DNA from: Acanthamoeba sp. SK_2022b
Taxonomy: Eukaryota; Discosea; Longamoebia; Acanthamoebidae
DNA: 64,000 bases
Direction: 5' to 3'
Assembly (NCBI GenBank): GCA_027943245.1
Contig: JANDJZ010000211.1
Location: forward strand, 1-64,000
The notes under the pieces are model-generated. The model made no database searches. It was not told the origin of the DNA and was given only the letters and a program-made list of their open reading frames with translations. The position numbers and the translations under genes were made by a program. This document shows positions 44,853 to 56,786 of this stretch, piece by piece; the first letter of the stretch is position 1, and every line of letters begins with the position of its first letter.

Positions 44853-47654
44853 GAGATTGAGTAAGCAGGTCGGGACATGTGGCCACGAGCGAAGATCGGC
44901 TCCGGACCTGGTTGTAGATCGAGAGCAGGCCAAACTCATCAAGCTGCTTCTCCTCTGGAGTCTGCGTGTTGACGAAGTTGGCGGTGATGCCAATGGCTTC
45001 GCTCCCTACAGGTTCACAACACAAACACGTGAGGTGAGTTTAGCGCAGTCTATCGTCATTTGATGTGGGAAAACAGAGCCATAAAAAGAGCTACCCTTGA
45101 ATAGTTTCCGCTCGAACGCGAACTCATCGGCGATGCTCGAACGCTCGCCATCGGCGCCCACCAGCACGTTGAACCGGAGGTCATCGTCGTTGATCGACTC
45201 CTGTACAGCGCAATAACAGGATCAGTCTACGCGAATTCGGAGCAGCGAGGCCAGGTCAAGCGAGGACGCAGTCGGCCGAGGCCTCACCTTGGAATCCACG
45301 TTGGCCTTCCAGAGCGGATCGGAGGCGGGGTCGGCAGGCGCCCGTGAGCCCAGGTAGGAGGCCCGGTGGTAGTTGAGCCCCAGCAGCAGAGCGACCTTGA
45401 GCAGAACGAGCTGCAGCCGCCTGATCGCCACGTGACTGCCAACCCCCCCCCCAATGATCGTTAGATATCGACGCACGTACACGGACAGGATCACGAGCAC
45501 TGGATGGCCAGGGCGGAGACGGTGAGTTTACTTGATGCCGCCCGTGCTGAACTGGGGGTAGAGAAACTTGGCGCCGATGTTGCGGAGGTCGCGGATGGAC
45601 GACATCCAAATGTGCAGCAGGTTGTGGCGCGTGTAGCGCTTGCGCTTGTCCACCAGCGTCACGCGACTGCCCAGCAGCAGCGCTTCGATCGCCGTGCGCA
45701 GGCCACCTGATTCGGCGTGTGACGGAGAGACGTAACACACAACACAAAAACACACAAACAACGCAAGATCAGTCGGTGCGCCCAAGATGACGGCGGCAGC
45801 GCAGTCGTACCGGGACCGGCGCCAACGACAAAGACTCGCGGTCGCTCCTTCGCCTCGAGCACGTACTCTTTCTGTCATTCGCGAGCAACGCAAGCGATGT
45901 GAGTGCAAGAGAGAGAGAGAGAGAGAGGAACAGATGTGGCCCAGCGTGCACGTGCGAGTCGGGAAGGGGCGGGAATACCTGCTTCCTCTTCTTGTCGAGC
46001 AGCTGGAAGAAGGGCTTCCAGCGCGGGAGCGACCCGATACGGTTGCGCACTGACTCGTACGGCGACGCGTCGCCTGCTGCGCACGCGCCCTTTAGCTCCT
46101 GTTGGCCCCTCGGAAGGTGGTGAGCAAAGGGCGAGATCTCCTGAGATTCAGCTCCTGGCCGGGGAACGCACCGTCCACAGGCGGCGAACTTCGAGGGGCT
46201 CCTCGCAGGCCACGAAGGCATCCCAGAGCTGGGAGGGATTGGCAGCGCGAGCGCCGCCGCTCTCGGAGGGAGGCGGCGAGCCGGCAGTCGCCGACGGCGC
46301 TAGTGGCTGTTGCGGCGCTGCCGCGGCTGGGATAGCCTTGGGGGGCGACGAGGGCGAGAGCGACGCGGAGGCAGAAGTGGCCTGTGACGACGCAGGCGAT
46401 GGGACGGCCGCCGACGAGGAGGGAGGAGTGGGCAGGGGCCGTATCGCCGGCGGCGGCTGCTCTTGGGGCCTGGCCTCGGCGCTGGGCTGGGCCGAGGTGG
46501 ATGGCGACGCCGGCAGCGCCGGCTTTGCTGACGCGTTGCCCCCATCGCCCGAGGGAGGCCTTGCGCTCCCGCAGGGATCGGATAGAGCGGCCGTGAGTGC
46601 CGCGGCGGCGGCAGTGGCGGCCGACGCGTCGTCCGACCTGGAGCCGAAGATGCGCTGGTAGGCGAGCAGGAAGTCTGACTCCACGAGCGTGCCGTTCTTC
46701 TCCCTCTGTATCTGCTGGAGCACCTCCACGATGGAGGGCGCCAGCTCTTGCTTCAGCTGATAGAACTCGTCTGAGCCACAAGGAGATCGCAGAGGAGAGA
46801 GAGGCGTCAGCGTGGGCCCAGTCCCCTCTCGCCCCAGAGTCGTTCGGGCGTGTGCCCGTGGACATACGTTTGTCGATGATGCCGTTCCCGTTGTCGTCAA
46901 AGCGTTCGAAGAGTCGGAGGATGTCGACGATCTGTCTCTCGCTGAGCGCTGTGACACGCGCACGGCCATCGCAGGGAAGGGAGTGGGTCAGCGCTGCTGC
47001 TGCTCGGCCTCAGCGGAAAGCAAAGGGGGCCGCTGGTCGACGTACAGGGAAACGACGGCTTGAGCAGGTGGGCGAGCTCCATCCGCTCGTCGGCGAACAG
47101 CGTGTGGTAGCCGGCCAGGATTTCCTCCAGGTTGAGATCGCCGCTGCGCATCATGTGGGCAAAGCAGGCACACACGGACAGCCAAGAAGAACACGGGTTA
47201 AGCGTTTCTGTTGTTGCTGGGCGGGGGCGAGGGAAAGCCTGGGGCACCTGTCGTCCTTGTCGAGGGCGGAGAAGACGAGGTCCACGAGCATCTTGTCGGC
47301 CGAGCCGGCCACGGTGGCCGCTCCGCTCTTCCTGAGCTCCTCGAGTAGCGCCTTGAATTCCTCTGTTGTGAAAATAGGGCTGGCCAATGAGGAAGAGGAG
47401 GGTTGGGAACATGGGGATATGAATGACATACCCTTGTTGACCTTTCCGTTGTGTTCGAGGTCCACCTTCTCGAAGAGGGCGATGACCTTCTCTATCTCCT
47501 GTACGCTCTCGATTTCTGCTCAGACACCCAGCCACTCAATACACGGCAAGAAGTGCAGGAAGCGGTGGAGATGGCGAGGGGAGGTGGTACCTGGGAACTG
47601 GTGATGGAGAAGAACGGCGAGGCCCCTCCGTCTTACATTGCCCATCTTTTGCAT
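43855..47654 (-). CDS. EF-hand protein fused to a MICAL-like FAD monooxygenase, 17 exons
   Basis: Exons (minus): 47591..47654, 47432..47515, 47248..47362, 47046..47143, 46868..46948, 46172..46770, 45979..46098, 45811..45871, 45532..45706, 45288..45435, 45095..45200, 44908..45005, 44686..44789, 44407..44586, 44240..44343, 44032..44165, 43855..43953; 789 residues, all in phase. Residues 1-150 hold EF-hands (the best loop is DDNGNGIIDKHEF). A Pro/Ala/Ser-rich linker follows. From about residue 400 runs a flavoprotein monooxygenase of the MICAL class: VFVVGAGPGGLRTAIEALLL (dinucleotide fold), LVGADGERSSIADEF, GDALVEPFWPQGTGANRAIL and YTIDPKTRY. MICALs oxidise actin methionines. CH and LIM domains are absent. 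A (CA)n tract sits in an intron. Confidence 0.85.
44795..44849. repeat. (CA)n microsatellite in an intron of the EF-hand/MICAL-like gene
   Basis: About 27 CA units at 44795..44849 end just before the 3' splice site of intron 44790..44907 on the transcribed strand. Confidence 0.9.
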
Positions 47655-48106
47655 CTTGTGTGGCTGTGAAAGAGAGATTGCTTTTTGAAGTTGAAGGCCT
47701 TTTACTACGGTGAGTAGCAAGAGAGAGAAAAGAGAAAGAGGCTGAGGATGTGGTAGAGCCGAGTTTGCTGGAGGAAAGTTGCAGCCTTCTTGGTGAGGAA
47801 GTGAGAATGAGGGTGAGCGCCCCCCCCCCCACTCTTTGGAGGCAAAACGCACACTGGTTTCCGTTCGCTTTTCGGTCAGAAGAATTCCAATGAAAAACGA
47901 ATGGGAATCACAAAATTGTAGACAACTCGACCCACAACAAGAAGGGGCACATCATGTGGAACCGAGATAAGCAGGGTAGCCATGCCCGAGTGACCAACAG
48001 GGGAACTGAGAATGAAAGAATGCATGTTGTGTTGTGGAGCTGTACAACGTACAAAACAAAACCCTGAGGGAAAACGCTCTCGCCGCCGAAGTCCCTCCGG
48101 AGCGCT
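47655..48106. other. Spacer
   Basis: 5' flank of the EF-hand/MICAL-like gene and 3' flank of BAG6. Contains a C10 homopolymer at 47820-47830. No gene recognised. Confidence 0.4.
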
Positions 48107-48919
48107 TCAATTGCCGGTCTGTGACGAGGGTGGCCCAATCACCGGTCAGCGATGCCAGCAGAGAGGCGCACGGGCCCAGACAGATGCACGGAGGAGAAGG
48201 CGGAGGGGGAGAGTGCACGCACCCTTTGGCGCTTCTGCTTGGAGGCAGAGGCCTTGGGCAGAGAGCCGGAGAGGTAGCACTCGCTGAGCCCGGCCGCGGA
48301 GGGCGCAGACATGGCCTGCCTGAGGGCGTCGTCGGCGAGGGTCTGCCGCCACGACGAGGGCACGTCGTCCTCGTCTTCCCCGTCGTCCTCGTCGTCGCCT
48401 TCGTCTTCGTCGTAGTCCTCCTCGCGTTGGCGCCGGGTGGCGTTCTGCTGTCCGGCCTGCGCTGTGGTCTGCGCCTCGCGGATTTGCTCGCTGGCCTGGT
48501 GTCAAGAGCGCGTTATCGTCAGTAACGAGTGACCACCGTTCATTGCACACGTGTTGCGTGTTGTGCACAAATCGTGCCTGCGCCTGCGAGTAGATTCTCA
48601 TGACGTAGGTAGTGATCAGGTCTGCCGCCGCCTCGCGCATCTCCCCAGAAACAAAGCTCAACCTCTGTGATCGAGCAAATTTAGCGTACGCATACATATA
48701 CCCAACACGTTTTTGCGTGCGTTGGGTTGGGTTGGTTTTTGTAGTGGTAGTAGAGTTGCGGAGGCAATGATGGAGGAGTAACGCACGGAGAGGAGGAAGA
48801 AGCGAAGGAACTGCGGGACGTCGCTGATGCCGTTGCGGAAAGAGCCCGCAAGCCGGGTAACCAACTCGACAGAGAGATCCCGGGCCCTGTCGCAACAATT
48901 CGAAGCAAATGGCATGAGG

Positions 48920-48973
<54 letters not shown>

Positions 48974-51900
48974 CCAATTGCCAAGCGGGCGCTGCGGGGC
49001 CGGGCGATTTCGAACGCACCAATCACGGAGGCCCGTGGCAAAGGGATGCGGGACAGCGGGCGAGGGGTCGGCAGGGGCGAGGATGAGGTGCAGCAGCTTG
49101 GGAGTGTGCACGCTAAAGGCCTCGACGGCTGTCGACACAAAACAGAAGCGGAACGTCAGGGAGCCAATGATCAACGCAGGCGCGCAATGCGTTCAGGAGA
49201 GCCCGAACCAGCGGCAGTGAGCCCGGCGCCGGGATTGAGCTTGGACGTGATCTCGGCGGGGAGAGAGGAGTCGTCCATGGACGAGGCCACCGCGCCCACG
49301 ATCTCCTCCTTGAGGCCCCACAGCTGCTCTTCGCTGACGTCGGCGCCGGCCTCGATGCCGGCGTGGTGACGCAGGTAGGCGGCGATGGGGCCACGCAGGT
49401 TCTCCGTCGGGGCCAGGTCGCCCTGCAGGATGGACATCACGTCCGCGGGCCGGAGCCTGCCCAGGATGATGCCCAATATCTCGCTCAGGACCGTGTCTGC
49501 GGCGCGAGCATACACGAGGCCCCGGCGTGTGAGTGCCATTGCTCGCGTGGACAAGACGAGCGCGCGTGCATGGTACCATCTTCGGTAGCCTGCGGCGAAC
49601 CGGGCTGGTCCATGGCGGTGAGAAGCTCGCCGAGGGTGCCGCTGGAGGCCGCGGAGCCCGTCATGGCCTGCGCCAGAATGCTCATGATCCTGTCCCTATC
49701 CGAACCCGTTGGGCCTGCCGCTGAAACGGGAGCAGGAGCGGCAGCCGACGCGGCGCTCCCTGCCGCCGACGAAGGCTGAGGTGCCGCTGCTCCGCCCAAC
49801 AGGCTGGAGAACAGAGCGTTTAAGTCCATCGGCGGAGGCGCACCTCTTCCTGCTCAGTGGAGGCCATGGCGTTAATTCCATTGAGACGCGCATCGGTCGC
49901 CGAATTGATCAGAGGGGCGGTACCCTGGCCCTGCGCCTGTGCCTGACCACCAGCGGAAGGCTGGGGCTGGGAGAGCGACTGAAGAATGTTGCCGAACATG
50001 GAGCTCAGCCCAGGCGGCTGCGGGATCGTGGGGTGGCGGAGCGTATGAGGAAGCGGCCAATGAGCGCCAGCGCGGCCAAGGGTGACGTACGAGGCCCTGA
50101 GGCGCAGCACCGGCGGCCGAGGGGGAGGGAGCGGGGCGAGCGGCAGAGGGCTGAGAGGCGGTCCTAGCGGCAGGCGCGGACGGCGGCGAGGTAGCTGGGA
50201 CGAGCGGCGGCAAGGACGGAAGGACGGGAGACGTGGGCTGCTGGGCAGCAGCGGCCTGTGGCTGAGAGGGAGTAGCGGGCTGCTGCTGGGACTGCTGAGG
50301 CACGGAGAGACCCTGCAGCACTTGAGTTGCCTGAGACAGCAGTGCATTCAGGTCGAGCGGAGGCGCTGCTTGACCTCCAGTGGCAGACTGTCCCTCCTGG
50401 CCACGGCCCAGCCACAACACAAGGTCAGGTCAGCACACTCAGAAAAACACTCGGGCAGTGGAGAGGAGAAGTCGCGGTAGGGCTATGCACCTGAGACGGC
50501 GTCTGTCCAGATTCGGAAGCGGCCACTTGCTGGGCGATTTGTTGTGCGAGCGGCGCAACGGCGGGCATCAGCTGAGACACGAGCTGCGCGAACGGTGCGC
50601 CGGCGGCGGCACCAGGGAGCGGGGTCTGCTGCGGCGTCGACTGGCCGGTACTCTGCGTTTGCTGCTGGGCCTGCCCTTGCTGCTGTTGTCGCTGTTGTTG
50701 CTGCTGCTGCTGCTGCGGGAAGGGCGGGAACGGGAACGGGAAGTGCTGCACGTTCGTTTGGCCGGGCTGGGGCGGAAACATGAAAGGGAAGGGCATGTGC
50801 GGGACGCCCTGGGCCTGTGGCTGTCAATGGGAAGGGGAGAGCCACCGACGCGTTAGAAACAGGGGAAAGCGCGGTCACGGTTTCCTGCGGAGGAGTAGGC
50901 GCACCTGCGGCGTGGTCGTGCTGGGCGGACGAAGGCTCATCACGGCGGGGGTCAGCGACAGGAAATAGGAGGCCAGCTGCTGGAAGAGCGGAACCGATTG
51001 GGCCAGCAGTTGCTGCGATTCCTGGTATGTCGCGCTCTCGGGAGCAGCGTCCTGTCCCGAGTGGGAGAACGCACGGACAAGTCAGCGTGATTTTTCGCCA
51101 TGTGAGATCAGGAGGCGGCGGATGGAATGCGCACCGCGGCTTGCGCCAGTCTTCGCCACACGGGCCTTGCACGGTCCATGAAGTCGCCCAATGCCACCAA
51201 CCTGCGAGCGGCGCGACTTTGCGCCTGGAAGTCCTGAGCTTCGGCGGTCTGCGTTCCTGCGAGTGTATGGCCGATGTCAGCAACGAATGGACGCATCAGA
51301 AAGTGCACTGAAACACATCATGTACCCTGCAGAGTGTTGAGGGACTGCTGCAGATGGTTTTCTATGTTCTCCACGGGGCCCCAGACAGCGTTTTCCTGTG
51401 CACGTATCGAAAGTGTCAACAGTCATGGTGATGGTTTCTCCGTGCATCGGTGACGAGCGAGCGGCATACATTGGGCGCCTGGCCGTTGGAAGGCGTGGCC
51501 GTCACACGAATGGAGGTAGTCTGCATGGGTACGCCCAGCGAGCCCAGCACGCTGGTGATGAGCTGTATCACGGGTGGGCGCAAGCGGCGTGAGCAAGCAG
51601 AGCCGGTCGACACAGCACCGAGAAGAGCGGCCCGTCGGAGGCCAGCATCAGCAGCGAGCACGTACGTTGTCCAGAGCAGGTGGAGCGCCTCCCGTCTGCG
51701 TTGGCAGAGAAAAGGTGCCCATGACGATGCTGGCGGGGCGGATCTGGCCACCCGGCAGCGGAGTGGGCAGGGGTGCGCCTCCAGCAGGCGCTGCCCCAGC
51801 GGGCGGCGTCTGTGCCTCCGGTGGGCGCTCAACCATGTGGATTGTCAGACCCGCCCTGATTGCTGTGGTGTAGTGGTGTGCTTGGACGTTAGTTGTGCGA

Positions 51901-52304
51901 CGCAGAGACAAGGCAACGGCACGGCTGAGCAGCCGCAATTGCACGCAGCAACGTCTCCCCCACCAAGGAGGGCGTACAGTATGAGCCAACAGTTTGGTCG
52001 TCCTTGAGAACCTTGCCCTGGAAAATCAGGCGTTGCACGGTGGGTGCTACATTCGTAACGCTAGAGATCTTTGCTTTAAACTCGCCGATAGTGGTCTGGA
52101 AAGATAGAGGGAGAGTTGGAGGGGTCAATTGGCAAGAGAGCGACACCAGCACCAAACACAACCACGATCGTAAGGCAAAAGTAGATGTGAGGCGATTTTC
52201 CGTACGGCAGCAGAAACTTCCACGGGGTGAACTTTGCCGTCGAGTGTCTTAACGTTAACGCGAAACGTTTCGGCCGAGGGGCCCGTCTCTCCTTTCGTAT
52301 CCAT
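48107..52304 (-). CDS. BAG6: BAG6/Scythe-like ubiquitin-like-domain chaperone, about 17 exons
   Basis: Exons (minus): 52206..52304, 51978..52095, 51666..51862, 51470..51562, 51326..51395, 51135..51256, 50905..51051, 50491..50820, 50091..50396, 49844..50017, 49577..49775, 49209..49496, 49020..49128, 48787..48886, 48569..48664, 48223..48495, 48107..48118; about 910 residues. An N-terminal ubiquitin-like domain (FRVNVKTLDGKVHPVEVSAA, RLIFQGKVLKDDQTVGSY) leads to IRAGLTIHMVERPPE, typical of BAG6. Long Pro/Gln-rich segments follow, then a helical block with ILQGDLAPTENLRGPIAAYL as in the BAG6 family. The acidic C-terminus ends with a basic patch (SKQKRQR). BAG6 triages tail-anchored and mislocalised membrane proteins. 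The last tiny exon is uncertain. Confidence 0.85.
48921..48971. repeat. (TG)n microsatellite in a BAG6 intron
   Basis: About 25 TG units within intron 48887..49019. Confidence 0.9.
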
Positions 52305-52481
52305 CTTCTATGGTCAAGGTGTACCGCTTGTGCCTGCCTGGTTTCCTTATCATTTTCCCTATCATGATTCCTCTAATAGCCTTGGCTGCTGACGTCACAG
52401 GAGATGAAAAAGAAAAGAAAAAGAACCTTCAAAAAAAGCAGGTGATTGTAAAAGAACAAATTTGTCAATCGATAGCGAGCG
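52305..52481. promoter_or_regulatory. Bidirectional promoter between BAG6 and PLRG1
   Basis: 177 bp separate the two start codons. The PLRG1-proximal half (52400-52470) is purine/A-rich. No certain core element was identified. Confidence 0.4.
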
Positions 52482-54093
52482 ATGGAGGTCGAGAAGACCA
52501 CGACTGCGGCAACTCATGTGGTAGATGAGGAGGTTGTGTCGCGATACATTCGTAATTCGCTGAAGAGGACGTACGATCTGTTCCTCAAGAATAACCAGAT
52601 ATTCCAGCCCCTGCCCGAGAATGAAGAGAGCGACCGCCTTGCCCTCTTCTCAAAAATTCAGGACGAGTACGAACCCGTGCGCCATCTGCAACCACCTGCC
52701 AAGCGCCAGGCTCCCTCCTCTTCCTCCACAAATGAAGCGCCCGCATCTGAAGATGGAGCCGAGACCGAAAAAAAGGTCGAGCGCGTGCTTCAGACATTAC
52801 CCTCTACGGGATCGGCCGCATCCGCACAGCAATCGTCAGCAGTGGTGGCCTTCCGCGAGGTGGCTTCGGCCCAATCGCAGGGGGCGGGTAGCGGATTCAC
52901 ATCGATGGCGTTGGCCAAGCGAGGTCTCAATCTTGAGAAGCCCGAGTGGCACGCGCCATGGAAGCTCATGCGCGTCATCAGCGGCCATCTCGGCTGGGTT
53001 CGTTCTGTGGCCGTCGATCCGGCCAACGAATGGTTCGTTACCGGCTCGGCCGATCGTACGATCAAGATCTGGGATTTGGCCTCGGGTACGCTCAAGCTCA
53101 CCCTGACGGGCCACATCAACACGCTGCGCGGTCTCGCCGTGTCGCCGCGCCACCCCTACCTCTTCTCGGCGTCCGAGGACAAGATGGTCAAGTGCTGGGA
53201 TCTCGAATACAACAAGGTCATCCGACACTACCACGGCCACCTCTCGGGCGTCTACTGCCTCTCCCTCCACCCCACCATCGACGTGCTCGTCACCGGAGGC
53301 CGTGACTCGACCGCTCGCGTCTGGGACATGCGAACCAAGAACCAGGTGCGCCTCTCTCCCTCTCCTATGCACCGGCGTGGCCTTCCCTTTTGCTGCGTGC
53401 TCACACACCGGTCCCTTATCCTTGCGCGCGTAGGTCCACTGCCTGTCCTCGCACGCGGCGACAGTCGTGTCGATCATCACGCAGGCCACCGACCCGCAGA
53501 TTGTCACCGGCTCGATGGACTCCACAGTAAAGCTGTGGGATCTGGCGGCGGGCAAGGCGATGTGCACCCTCACCAACCACAAGAAGGGCGTGCGCGCGAT
53601 GACCATGCACCCGCGGGAGTACACCTTCGCGTCGGCCTCGGCCGACAACATCAAGAAGTGGAAGCTGCCCAAGGGCGACTTCCTGCACAACCTTCCCGGA
53701 CACAACACCATCGTCCACTCGATGGCCATCAACGAGGACGGCGTGCTCGTGACCGGCGGCGATGATGGCTCGCTCTGCTTCTGGGACTGGAAGACCGGCC
53801 ACCTCTACCAGCGCACGCAGACCATCGTCCAGCCAGGTAGACCCATCCTCTCCTCTGGCCCATGTCATCTCCTCTTTGACTGACCCTCTCCTCTCGCGCG
53901 CGCGTCGCCGACACGCACAGGTTCGCTCGACTGCGAAGCCGCCGTGTATGCTATGACGTTCGACCAGACGGGCTCGCGTCTCATCACCTGCGAGGCCGAC
54001 AAGACCATCAAGGTGTGGAAGGAGGACGAGGACGCCACCGAGGAGACGCACCCCGTCCAGTGGAAGCCCTCGCGTGCCGTCAAGCGCTACTAG
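52482..54093 (+). CDS. PLRG1: Pleiotropic regulator 1 (PLRG1/PRL1/Prp46) WD40 spliceosome protein, 3 exons
   Basis: Exons: 52482..53345, 53434..53836, 53921..54093; 479 residues, in phase. PLRG1 is a core member of the Prp19/CDC5L complex needed for spliceosome activation. The N-terminal helix region ([13 protein letters not shown]) and [20 protein letters not shown] precede seven WD repeats. Repeats include [53 protein letters not shown] and [18 protein letters not shown], and the last ends [15 protein letters not shown]. The C-terminal [10 protein letters not shown] is a family hallmark. Only two introns, unlike its neighbours. Confidence 0.95.
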
Positions 54094-54186
54094 AGCAACT
54101 GCAACCCCCCCCCCCACCAATCCTCCTCTCCCTTCTCTTGTCCCACTGCGCAGCATGAAGCAGAAGAAGATGTTCATGTTCGTCGT

Positions 54187-55674
54187 TCATGGTTGCTCTC
54201 GCTCCGGGAAGAGCCAGCTCACCACCTCGCCCCAATCGTTGGCCTGCCACACCACCCTCCCTGCCCCAAACGCTCGTGAGGCTCCCGGCCCTCCAGCCGG
54301 ATTGGGGGGGGGGGTACCTCGCCCGCTCGCCCGTGCTCCTTCGGCTTGGTCGGCCTTTGGGTGGTAGCACTCGGCGAGAGGCCTGCGGCGGAGAGCGCAG
54401 CCTCACGTGAGACCAGCACGCGGCGCGCGAGCGAGCGCGGGGACACACAATCTGTGATACGCACCGCAGAGGGATGTCGTGCGTGCGCAGCACCGTGGCA
54501 ACGGTACTGCTGCTGCCCATCAGCACCCCGTAGTCGGCCTGCCGGTGGGCAAACCACGCGCCACGCACGTCAGCTGCGGCCCTTGCCTGGGCTCCCTCCA
54601 CTCCCTCCCCGTGCAGGCGTTACCTCGAGGAGGGCCAGCACGTCGTTGAGCGTGTCGCCCACATACAGTATTCGCTGAGGAAGCGCGTCGAACGGCGTGT
54701 CAGCGACAGGCACCCCTCGAGGGGCCACTCTAGGGCGGCGTACGTTGTTGGGCCGGTCGTGTGCCTGCTGGCGCAGGCGTCGCACGTAGCGCTCCTTGTC
54801 CAGCGCCGAGACAGCCTGCATCTTCATCTGCCCCGTCGAGAGCCCGGTGGCTTCGTCGTAGAGCAGCTGCGCCATCACGCGGCCGAGCGAGTGTCAAGCC
54901 AAGCCAAGGCCAACAGGCCAGTGAGGGATGAGTCCGCGTGTGTGATGGCTTACCTCGTTGGTGCGGATGTGGTGTTCGTCGATGAGGCCGTCGAGAGTGC
55001 CCGCGAGGAAGTCCTTGCTCCAGTTGGCCGACAGCGCGTGCAGCTCGATGGCGCCATCGGGCGGATCGTCCTCGACGCCGACCGGTGGCGGGTCGATGCC
55101 CGTCGGTCTGCTGGAGGCCAGCGCGGAGGACAGTGGCCGTAGTCGACGAATGCATTCGACAGCCCGGGCGTGCAGGAGGTCCGATCGTGCCATCTGTCGA
55201 CCCAGCTCGCGCCACTCGTCGCTGCTGAGCCCCTCCAGCACGCGAGCAGCCTCCACTCGCTGCACCGACTCGTACTCCTGACGTGGTCGCGATCATCGAC
55301 GTCAGTGGCAATACAGCGGGAAAGGCGGCAGGGGGGGGTTGTGGTACGACGCGCTCTTCTTCGAGGAAGCGAGTGCGGAGCAGCGCTACGCTTTCGTGGT
55401 GCCGCTCGGGAGCTTGCAGCAGCTGGTCGAGGAAGGTGCGGTAGGGTCCGACGTAGGCCTCCTTCAGTTCTGCCCACACCTGCAGCTTGTTCTGCCGCTC
55501 ATCTTCAGCTGCTCCGTGGTCGCCTCGCGACCTCAGCAGGGCCGAGCGGTTTCGGACGGCACCGTCGATAGCGGCTGCTATGACATCCTCGATGGTGTCA
55601 CGCACCGTCAGGGTACCGTCCACGTCGAACACCACCGCCCCCAGCCGGAGGCCACGCCAGCCCTGTGCGCGCAT
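54187..55674 (-). CDS. HAD-family phosphatase, TH2/thiamin-monophosphate phosphatase-like, 7 exons
   Basis: Exons (minus): 55348..55674, 54954..55277, 54744..54866, 54624..54674, 54465..54538, 54318..54382, 54187..54260; 345 residues, in phase. HAD motif I is AVVFDVDGTLTVRD, motif II is LHALSANWSKDFLAG, motif III Lys lies in ALDKERYVRRL, and motif IV is ILYVGDTLNDVLALLEADYG. The run of HIRTNE, STGQMK, DK and GDTxxD..LLEAD-x-G then MGSSST closely follows the HAD domain of plant TH2 (thiamin monophosphate phosphatase). There that domain is fused to a TenA domain; here it stands alone. The thiamin role is inference. Generic HAD phosphatase activity is safer. Confidence 0.75.
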
Positions 55675-55815
55675 ACTACAAATGATTAGGTATCATTTAT
55701 AATTTTAATTGGAACAGAGCGAGGCAGAAATTGCCTTCCAAAAAACGTGAAAAAGCGAGAACTTACCGAGCGGCATCTTTTGCCGGCCAAGCGCTTCTAC
55801 GACAGAGAACACAAA
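55675..55815. promoter_or_regulatory. Bidirectional promoter region
   Basis: 141 bp lie between the start codons of the HAD phosphatase (-) and the EF-hand protein (+), with an AT-rich core at 55675-55715. Confidence 0.4.
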
Positions 55816-56528
55816 ATGGGAGGAGGATTGACAAAGCAAGAGCGCAAGCAGGTGTTCTATGTGTTCAGCAAAATCGACACGTCCAAGGCGGGTCACATTT
55901 CGATCGACAATCTTAAGGTACGACCACATCACTACCAACCGCGAACGGCGGAGAGCCCCATTTGATTCAATGCATGTTGTGGTTCAGAAATACTGCACAG
56001 GTTGGACAAAAGAGGGCCTGCTCCAGCTGCTCAAGTTTGCTTGTGCCACCAAGACCGGCGAGTACGTCGCACCCGTTCTCGGTTTTTCGTCGATCTTACC
56101 CCCCCCCCTTCTCAATCTATCCACAGAATAACGCCTGGCGGCTTCGAACAGTTCTGCAAAACACGAGTCGTCTACGCCTGGTACCTCTACGACAAGGAAG
56201 GCTGTACGTTAACCATCTTTGGCCCATAACCCCAGGGCCCATAACCCCTGCGCCTCATGGCGTGTTTTCTGTGAAGCTGTTTCGTAGTGTGTGAGCTCAC
56301 TTTGGCCGTTTGTTTCTAGCCGGCTCGATCGACGTGGAGAACGTGAAGGACGTGCTGTACGACATGCTCAAGAGCGCCGGCGATGAGGAGATCGACACCA
56401 TCGCCCAGGAGAAGGTCAAGCAGTGGGACACCAACGGCGACGGCAAGGTCACCCTCTCCGACTTCACCGAGTATGTGATCAAGTGCATCGCCTCCGAGAA
56501 GGACCCATGGGAGTTCGCCCAGGAGTAA
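55816..56528 (+). CDS. Small EF-hand calcium-binding protein, 4 exons
   Basis: Exons: 55816..55917, 55988..56061, 56127..56203, 56320..56528; 153 residues, in phase. The fourth loop is canonical (DTNGDGKVTLSDF). The loops near residues 20-32 (DTSKAGHISIDN) and 80-92 (DKEGSGSIDVEN) deviate or have lost ligands, so probably one to two sites bind Ca. Length and spacing resemble calmodulin/calcineurin B/sarcoplasmic EF-hand proteins. MGGGLTK at the start could be N-myristoylated at Gly2, as in calcineurin-B-like and recoverin-type proteins (inference). Confidence 0.8.
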
Positions 56529-56786
56529 GCAGCGTGTGTGTCCGACCCGCCTCCTCCCTCAACCACCTGCTCGTCGACATCATCACACCTCCTGCTTCTG
56601 TTGACGAGCGTAGCGCCTGTAAGTTTTGCTTCGTCTGTTTTTTGTATTTATTACCTCCGCTCCTGCCGTCACCGCACACCGCGCGGTGGCCGCACGCACG
56701 CCTCGCCTCCCAATGAATTCATTTCATCACGCAGCAGTCACCCTCTCAGTCTTGTGTGATACCTTACTGGGTGGTCGTTGTCTCCT
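56529..56786. other. Spacer
   Basis: Convergent 3' flanks of the EF-hand (+) and F-box (-) genes. No feature recognised. Confidence 0.4.
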
